Shown here piece after piece: positions 52,301 through 61,300 of a stretch of DNA of 64,000 bases (position 1 is the first letter of the stretch; each line of letters opens with the position of its first letter). Both the position numbers and the translations under genes were made by a program. The DNA comes from Linepithema humile (taxonomy: Eukaryota; Arthropoda; Insecta; Hymenoptera; Formicidae), in the NCBI RefSeq assembly GCF_040581485.1, contig NC_090134.1, forward strand, positions 5,208,001 through 5,272,000, read 5' to 3'. The notes under the pieces are model-generated. The model was given only the letters and a program-made list of their open reading frames with translations. It did no database searches and was not told the origin of the DNA.

Positions 52301-55300
52301 ACGAATAGGGGGCTTGGCAAGTACACGGCTCTACTGGCTTTTCGTTATGCAGAACCCGTGGGGAGTGTACGACCAAAGTTTCCTACGATGGACAACCTAA
52401 ACGGACTTTCCGTGAGCTTGGAAGGCAATATGCCGCTTCTGTGTCCTGCCCAAGGATTTCCTGTACCGTCTCATAGGTACGATATCCTTAATCGGAGCGT
52501 AAAATAGCTTATGATATTGGAAACTCTATTAAACTCTATTAAGAAATATAGGGCAGCTCACGTCAGCACAGCTTAACGACGATAACGATGGATTAGATAC
52601 TCTTTTTTTTCATTTGCTAGGATTGTAATTCAGAAAATCGTGGAGAATAAAATTATATAATAACAAGTAGCGAAGATAGCAAATCAGAGTTACAGGTGCG
52701 TATTTGTAAATACCTGATAACTAGAAAATTATTAATACTGTTATTCAGGACTGGTTCTTGTAAGCAAACGTGACTCCATTTATCAGATAATTCTAAAATT
52801 TATAGTTGCGGTATAAGCATTACTATCGTGTATCTCTGCAAATTATGCTGCAAGGTATCGTGTGTCTAGTACAGGGGTTCCCCGTTCCTTCTCACCGATC
52901 TATTTGAAAAGAAGTCATCGACCTTCTCTCTCGATACTCAAATTCGCGTTTGCAATCACAACACCGTGAATGATTCGTTATTTATTTTTTCGCAAAGTTA
53001 ATTTGTATGAAAACTACAAGCAAGTTCGAGGGACGCAAAGACAAAAACGACGTACTTTTTAGAGCCGGTAGGCAGCGTGCGCCCAAAGATCCCGTCGACG
53101 GACGATGTGCGCGGCTCCCGGATGCTTGTCGGAGGCTCTCAGGCCTTGATGTGCCCGGGACAGGGGTTTCCCGTTCCCCTGTACAGGTAGAGACCACAGC
53201 GTCGTAGTCGCGAGCGAACGCGAGTCCCTCGGGACGACCGTTCGCCATAGGCGTGCAAACCCCGCAATTATAAACGATATGATCAGAGCCGGTCGGCAGC
53301 GCGAGGCCCAAGTTCCCGACGATTGATGACTCCAGGAGTTTTCGTACGATCAAGGACGGCTCGGTCACGTTGATGTGCCCTGCTCAGGGATTCCCTGTCC
53401 CTCTGTACAAGTAAGTCGCGCCGCGCGAAAGTTGCTACTTTTTGTTTTCTTTTTCTCTTCTTCCCATTACTCATCGCAGAACCCGTGGGAAGCGTTCGTC
53501 CCAAGTTCCCCAGTATCAGCATCACTAACGGTCTCATCACGTCCACAAATGGAACTTTGCCGCTTCTGTGCCCCGCTCAGGGCTTCCCGGTCCCGTCATA
53601 TAGGTATTATATCGTCGAGTACCTTGGTATCACTCGAGACTTACAGCGTACTCTCATGTTAGTTTGCCATTAAGAGATTGCGATTAGATATTCCGTACGG
53701 TGAAGCTGCTGGTAATTAGTGATGGTATGCCTGACATCGCGCCGGTTCTCGTTTTACGTTACATCGCTCCCTAATTAGCAATATGACCTCAATTTGATAT
53801 TAATCGATCAAGAGCGATATAACTGCATTAATAATTTTATATTATTTATTACTCTATTTTTTCTGTGTATTTTTTATCTTTCGTATATGTTTTTATGTAT
53901 AAAAATAATTATAATTTTATAATATTTTAAATTACAAAATTATTATAAAGAAAGTTTTTCTATGTTGCATTTTTTAGGATTAAACTTAAAGCGAGAACCG
54001 CCTGCATTCGTAGTTCTGCGCGGAAAGTTTATGCGGCGCCGAAAGACAAGATCGCATTATTTTTGACGAAAGATATAAATTCAGTACGAGCTTCAGGGGT
54101 TCCCCGTCTTGTAGGTAAACAGTATTGCTAGCGATAATACATGCAGAGTTCAATAATGTTTAGAACCAGTCGGCAGCGCGAAACCGAAATTTCCGACGAT
54201 AGACGACATCAGAGGATTTCGCATGATCAAAGGTGGATCCGTGACTTTGTTGTGCCCCGCTCAAGGGTTCCCTGTCCCGTTTCACAAGTAAGTCGAAACT
54301 CGCGGTGACGCTTCGTGGGCTTTTCAACGTCGTTTTCTCTTATAATTGTCTTCTTCTCTGGGCTGCGACCGACAGAGCCCGTAGCGAGCGCACGTCCAAA
54401 ACTTTCGAGTATCGTCAACTTGATTGGACTTGTGACGAAGAGCAATGGGAGCTTGCCACTTTTCTGTCCCGCGCAAGGATTCCCGCTTCCGTCTTATAGG
54501 TAGGGCAAATCGTATCATTGAAGTATCGATTTTAGTAAGATTATATAAGATCACAATCTTCCGCAACGCTTTTACGAATTTTCAGAATATTAATTGCACT
54601 TTTATAACGAAACGCTAAAAGATTTTAGAAATCTAGATATTTCGTGTGGCAACATCCAGCGTAAAATATTATACGACACAAAAATATATAGCATCTAGGT
54701 AAATAATAGATTTCATGCTGTGGTTATCTCCTTTTGAGCACTTCAACCATTCAGAAGGTCCCTGTCCCCTGGCATATATAAGTGGATTATTGTGATGTCA
54801 CCATCGTTTCTGACACGTTTCCTTTCACGTTCGGCCTTTTTGTAGAACCCGTAGGGAGCGTACGCCCAAAGTTTCCAACAATGGATAATTCACGCGGATT
54901 TGTCTCGAGCCAAGCTGATACTTTGATTTTACTCTGCCCTGCTCAAGGGTTTCCTGTTCCTTCGCATAGGTGGGACAAGGTTATATATCGCAATATATAG
55001 AGCACATAAATGTTAATTTAGATTATAGGGATAAAAGACGAAAATTCTAATGAGAGGCAGAAAAAAAGCACGAGCAACAACATGTTTAATTAAATTTAAT
55101 TTTCTTTGAAAGCGTAATTATTTTTTATTTTATTTTTACAGTTAATAAGCTTGTCTTTAATTATAAAATAAAATTGTAATTATCTTGCTTAAAAAATATT
55201 TTTACAATTTTATAATTTTAATAATTTATTTTAAAATAATTAGAACATTGTGTGCCCTGTCTCAGCAATCGCTTTTATGACAATTAAAAAAAATTATATC

Positions 55301-58300
55301 ATTAGTTAAATTGATGTTTTATAATTGCAATTGGGCAGTTGTAAATTCGTGTTGTACGCTCGTGCTTTTTTCGGTTTCTTATAGAGCCAGTTGCCAGCAC
55401 AAAACCGAAATTTCCGATGACAGAGAATTCGCGTACGTACACAGTTCACTGCGATCGGCCTCTGACTCTCATGTGTCCGGCACAGGCTTTTCCCGTTCCA
55501 GCCTTCAGGTATATAAAAGCGCCCATGTCATAAGAAAGTGAATGCTATATATAAAGTAACCATACGGTTGGTGCACGACCGCAATGCGGAATAGCGGAGA
55601 AAAGACGAGGAAGGAAATTGCGGACGGATACGCGTGCTACTCTTTCTTTTCTGTTAACCTTTCGATTTTCATAAAAATCAACATATACGTGAATTTCCAG
55701 TTGTTATATGTGAAACATTTAAAGCATTATTTATCTACATGAACAGTAATTTACAAAAGCGTCATTAATTTAAAAAAAATGTTGGTTAGAGTTACACATT
55801 TAAAATATTTATTATTTATTGTTCGATGGGGGTTGATATAAATTTTGTTTTGATTCTAAGTATATAATTAATAATATAAGAAACGGAATAAATGTCGTGC
55901 GCATCGATGTTTCTTTGGCATCTTCGAACTTTCATAGAACCAGTATCAAGCGCTCGTCCGAAATTTCCGTCGCTGGCGGACTCGCAGACATTCAAAGTAT
56001 ATCTTGGTGGTGCGATGACGTTACTGTGTCCTGCTCAAGGGTTCCCCGTTCCATCGTACAGGTAAAGACTTCTCTCTTCTCCCTCAAAAGATAATTTTTT
56101 TCATTAGAGCCAGCGTCGAGCACGCGTCCGCAATTATCCGGCTCGAGCGATCTTCAGCGATTTAGCGTTTCTTCACAGAGAAACGTTACCCTTCTTTGTC
56201 CTGCTCAAGGATTTCCAGTGCCTTTTTATAGGTAGGCGTGCGTAGTTTATTAATTATTAGAAAACATTAAGAAATTAGAGAAATTCACTTTTTATCACTA
56301 GATTACATTGTACAATTTATCATCTCTCGTGACTTCCTTCATGTAATTTCAACGTGTAATTTTTCTCCGACTTTTATTGACTTGATTTGGCTTTATAATT
56401 GCAAAATTCCGCGATATTAGTATTATTACTCCTATAGTAAGTTAATGTGGCGAGATTTTTGGCTCAATATCAACACGGAATATTCATTGATGATGACGAA
56501 TGGGCAAACCCTATTCCAGCATATTTAGAGTAACCCGGTGTTGCTGGCTTTGTATATATCGAAATGTTAGCATTCTGTTTTTAGAACCCGCGTCGAGCAC
56601 CAAACCTCAGTTTCCGTCTGTAAACGACGTTGGCTTGCGCGTTACAAAAGACACGGGCTTTACGTTGCTATGCCCGGCTCAGGCATTTCCAGTCGCCACG
56701 TATAGGTAGGTCGATGTATTGGTCGATCTCCTGTTATTGTTGTGGAGGAAAGAAAATGCGAGGGGTAACATTCGAGAGCTTCTTCCTGAGGATGCTACTC
56801 TGTCCCAGTATCGATTTTTCATGCAGGAAAAGCGATCTACTGTTAACTTCTGTTTTTATCTTGTCTGCGATAAAAGCTTTTACAAGTTCTTTACTTCTAA
56901 TGGCATAGTATTCAATAATTTTGTTTGTATTTATTTAATAGTTTCGTTATACAATTTATATTCCGGAAAAAAACTCAACCAATTTTGGATTTATTTCTAA
57001 GTATATTTTAATAATTTGATATCGATTAGCAGAGTTCAACGAATCTCGACGTCGCTCTTAATTGTAAGTTTAATTTATAGAACCGGTCGGTCTTGCAAAG
57101 CCTAAATTCTCGACAATTGACAAGAGCCGCACGTTCGAGATCGCGGAAGCTCAAGGTCTGACATTGCAATGTCCCGCCCAGGCGTATCCCGTCCCATTTT
57201 TCAAGTAAGTTCGCGAGTAATAAAGCGCGGGAGGATGATCGATTTCTCACGGTCGAATGATTCGGAATTTGCCCGTGTGTATTTCTGGTGTGACATAGAA
57301 CCGTTGTCGAGCTCGAAACCGAAATTAACGGCGCTGGACGTGAAATCGACGAATCCGAATGCAATATTGGGCTCCGTTGCGACTCTATTGTGCCCCGTTC
57401 AAGGGTTTCCCGTGCCAGCATTCAGGTAAATTGCTTCTTAACTTCATATTCGTCTGCCTATCATCGCCATCTGTTTCGGAGTCGTCTTTGATCGCGTTGG
57501 TGAGTAAAGTCATCGAGGACACGTCATAGCAGGTGATTATCCATCCCAGTGTTTCACGACGGTTGCCGAGCAGTAAATAGTCGATATCGTGCGTCTGATT
57601 GCTATAGTATAGAATTACCTTGTCCCGGTATGGAGTTTTTTAAGGCTTTTAACAGTTTTTTTGACACAAAGAAAATAATACTGTTGCCTTACGATAAATA
57701 CTATTTCGAAATTATCAGTTATCAGCGTAATTTCTGTCAACTTTAATTTTTTTAGAAAGATTAGATATCATAATTATGAGATTCTCTTTAAAGAATAAAT
57801 AGAATTCTTGAATAACTTTAACTTTTCGATAATCATTCGTGACAATTATTGAATTTTCATAAGGTTTATTTGGTTCCTCTTTTGTAGAACCGGTTACCAG
57901 TACGAAACCGAAATTTCCAATGACAGAAAATTCTCGTACCTATACGACATACACGGTGCAACATGAGCAACCTTTGACGTTGCCGTGTCCAGCTCAAGCA
58001 TTCCCTGTGCCGAGCTACAGGTATATGAAATATATAGAGATTGTGTCTGTCGTTTGTCGTCTTATGCGTGATTACGATGCAAAGAGTGACTGAGTAAACG
58101 CGAGGGAAAGTGGATATTAAAAGGCGCCATCGATTTTTCCTTCCGGCTTAATCGCGTTCTTATTATTCAAATTATATTCAGATCCCACTCACACATAGTT
58201 CCTACGTCGTGGCTTATTCTCTGGGTTTCTTTTGGCAAAAAAAGAATTTAATAACTATCGTTTTCTACTCTTATTCAAGGTTGGGCGGCTAATATAAATT

Positions 58301-61300
58301 TATTTGAATATATTTGAAATATAAAATACTATTATATTTATATTTTTAAGATATAAATACGATATTTTAGAAAATATTGTATTAGAAATAATTTCACGGT
58401 ATTTTAACTAGCCTTAATTCTTTTTCGGGATACCCAGTCTCAGCGTTCGTCGCGCGTGTCACGCGATACTAATACGTGACATTCTAACATTTCCTCAATG
58501 TATAGAGCCGGTGTCCAGCGCGAAACCAAAGTTTACGAACGCCGACATAAAAGTAGTGAGGCCAACACCGAGTTCCACCGCGGTGTCGATGACTTGCCCC
58601 GCTCAAGGGTTCCCTGTCCCCATTACACGGTCAGTACCAGTTTCCGTGCTTAACAACGCTTGTTCTCGTTTTTCGCGCACTTAGAGCCCACGTCAAGCGC
58701 GAAGCCTAAATTGCCGAGTGTACGGAAAGTTGAATTTATGGAAGCTAAGTCGCACGATGCAGCGAATCTGATGTGCCCGGTGCAAGGTTACCCTGTTCCA
58801 ATTTCGAGGTGAGACGTGAATATATCTTGTGCGCGCATTCATGGGTGCTCTTTGTTAGCATATTAATACGGCTGGAATTTTTATATGAGGTCAACGTTGA
58901 ATTTCTGGCTTAGTAATTAATTATTTAATTAATGATTCTCATTGGTAATCTCAGAGGCTGCCATGCGCGATTAATCGTTTCGATCGCATTGTTTTTCGTA
59001 GAACCAGTCGGATTTAAATCACCGATTTTCTCAAGCGACAATACTCTTAGTGCTTACGCTAGACGTATGGGTACAGGCGTGGTGCTTGCCTGCAATGCTC
59101 AGGGATTTCCCGTTCCAACCGCCAGGTAATCTGCCATGCAGAAAGATTCTTACGCGTGGATTCCGTCCGATTTCAGAACCGATAGGCGCCAGATCGCCTC
59201 GATTAACGTCGGACGATGTAAGTCGTACAATTCGACGAAACGAAGGACAGCCTATTAGTATTTTCTGTGCTGCCCAGGGAAGTCCTGTGCCCACTACTAG
59301 GTAATAGACTTAGTTTTATCACGAAGGCTGATTTTCCAGAAAAAAATGTTCTGCATTGATGTAGATAAGGTACGAAAGAGCGAATTATATCGGTTGACTG
59401 AGGTCGAGCTTCATTTTCAAAGGGAAACCCTGTTCCCGCAATATGTACGTAAAAAGAGTGGCTTCCTAAATCAATTAATATTCTTTAGAGCCCGTTGGAA
59501 GCAAAGCGCCCGCCTTTGCAGGCGATGCAAAATTGTCTCTCTTGGTGCGAAAAGCGAACATGGATGTTAGTCTACCTTGTAACGCTCAGGGTCATCCTCC
59601 TCCGATATCTAGGTACGAGATTTAGCATTTTTAATTGATAAAGGTGCAAGGGAATGTTATCAGAAGCGTAGTATTATTTTCATTCTTGGCGGAAAAAATG
59701 TGAAAAAACTTTGTCTTGTAAGAAAAGGGAAAAATATAATGCGTACTAATGCATATCAATTTAAAATTTGTGGCTTTCTCTATTAAAACATAAATTTGAC
59801 AGAATTGTAGTGCATAGTAGAATTCGTTATTGGTAAGGGGAAGCCCTGTCCTCGCTTCAAGTGCGCGAGCGAAAATTGGTTTCGGAGTAATGGCAAGTCG
59901 ATATTCTTTAGAGCCTGTCGGAAGCAAGGCGCCTGCCTTTGCCGGTGAGGCAAAGATATCTCTATTGGCACGGAAAGCGAACGCAGAAGTCAGTCTTCCA
60001 TGCAATGCACAAGGCCATCCTCCTCCCGTGACTAGGTACGACATTTAATAAGGATTCGAATAATATCAGCCAGTTTAAAGTAGCAATCAACAGAAATTGT
60101 TCCAGCACGTAAATTAAAAAGTTCTTTAAAAGACATTTAAAATGCATTTAAGAAATTAAAATATCTCTTAAATGCCTTTTGTATTTTTATATTGCTTGAA
60201 TGTTGCATTTGATTATCACTTCTAACGGAGGAAACTCGGTTTATTTCTTTTTTTACATCTTTTATAAAGTAATCGCGAGGAAATATAAAGCGAGGGGAAT
60301 CCTGTCCGAGGGTATTCAGTTTCATGAAACGTACAGATCTTTCGCGTGATGTTCTTTATTATCTCATTTAGAGCCGATGGGGAGCAAACCGCCCGCATTT
60401 ATTGGCGATGTTAAAACGTTCTCTATTATTCGTAAACGCGAGTCGGAAGCGAGCATGCTGTGTAACGCGCAGGGGCATCCCGTTCCTGTTACCAGGTACC
60501 AGATAATTAAATTATCATTTCAAGCCATGATATCTGCTGTTGCAATTCAACATCTTCGTAATATTATTAGTAGTAATAGAGTTTGGATAATGATTTCTAA
60601 TATGTTTGCTTGAGTTTCCTTGCTTTTGAAACGTGTTGAAAATTGATATAGTCGTGCAACGAATACTTCATTTTCCCTCGTATAATTAGAACCAGTCGCC
60701 ACGAAGAAACCGAAGTTTTCGAGCGAATCAAAGCTGGCTTGGTACGATCGCGTTCGAGGAGACAATCTGACCCTGTTGTGTCCCGCGCAGGGGTTCCCAG
60801 TTCCCACGTATAGGTACATGCATACAAGTATCCTAAAGCTGTAGATACAGCAACAGATAATTCTCTCAGCATGCAACGAGAGTTTCAATCTCAATCATGT
60901 AATTAGAACCAGTCGCCACGAAGAAACCCAAGTTTTCGAGCGACGCAAAGTTTGCTGGGTACGATCGCGTTCGAGGGGACGATTTGACCTTATTGTGTCC
61001 CGCGCAGGGGTTCCCAGTTCCAGCGTATAGGTACATGCACATTATCTCTAAAACTGTAGATAGAATGACGACAGATGATTCTCGCAGCATGCTAGGAGAG
61101 TTTTATTTTGTTCTTCATCGTGTAATTAGAGCCAGTCGCTACGAAGAAGCCGAAATTCTCGAGCGACGCTAAGAAAGCCTGGTACGATCGTATTCGCGGG
61201 GACGATCTGACTCTGTTTTGTCCCGCGCAGGGGTTCCCAGTTCCAACGTATAGGTACATGCACAAATATTAAAATCCAAGTAGATAGAGCGATGTGATAG

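Larger units (their letters stand above)
50612..52352 (+). other. Intron between exon 5 and the exon-6 array
   Basis: A 1.74-kb intron that contains no exon but is structurally rich: two long complementary stem pairs (50782-51088 and 51094-51231) followed by a GC-rich docking-site element (51411-51450). GC content rises over 51405-51480 and 51560-51620 against an AT-rich background. Confidence 0.8.

Noticed and set aside
53996..54113. A functional additional exon 6 between 6.4 and 6.5
   Set aside because: Contains a stop codon, is 118 nt (wrong phase) and lacks the cysteine motif; kept only as a possible pseudo-exon.
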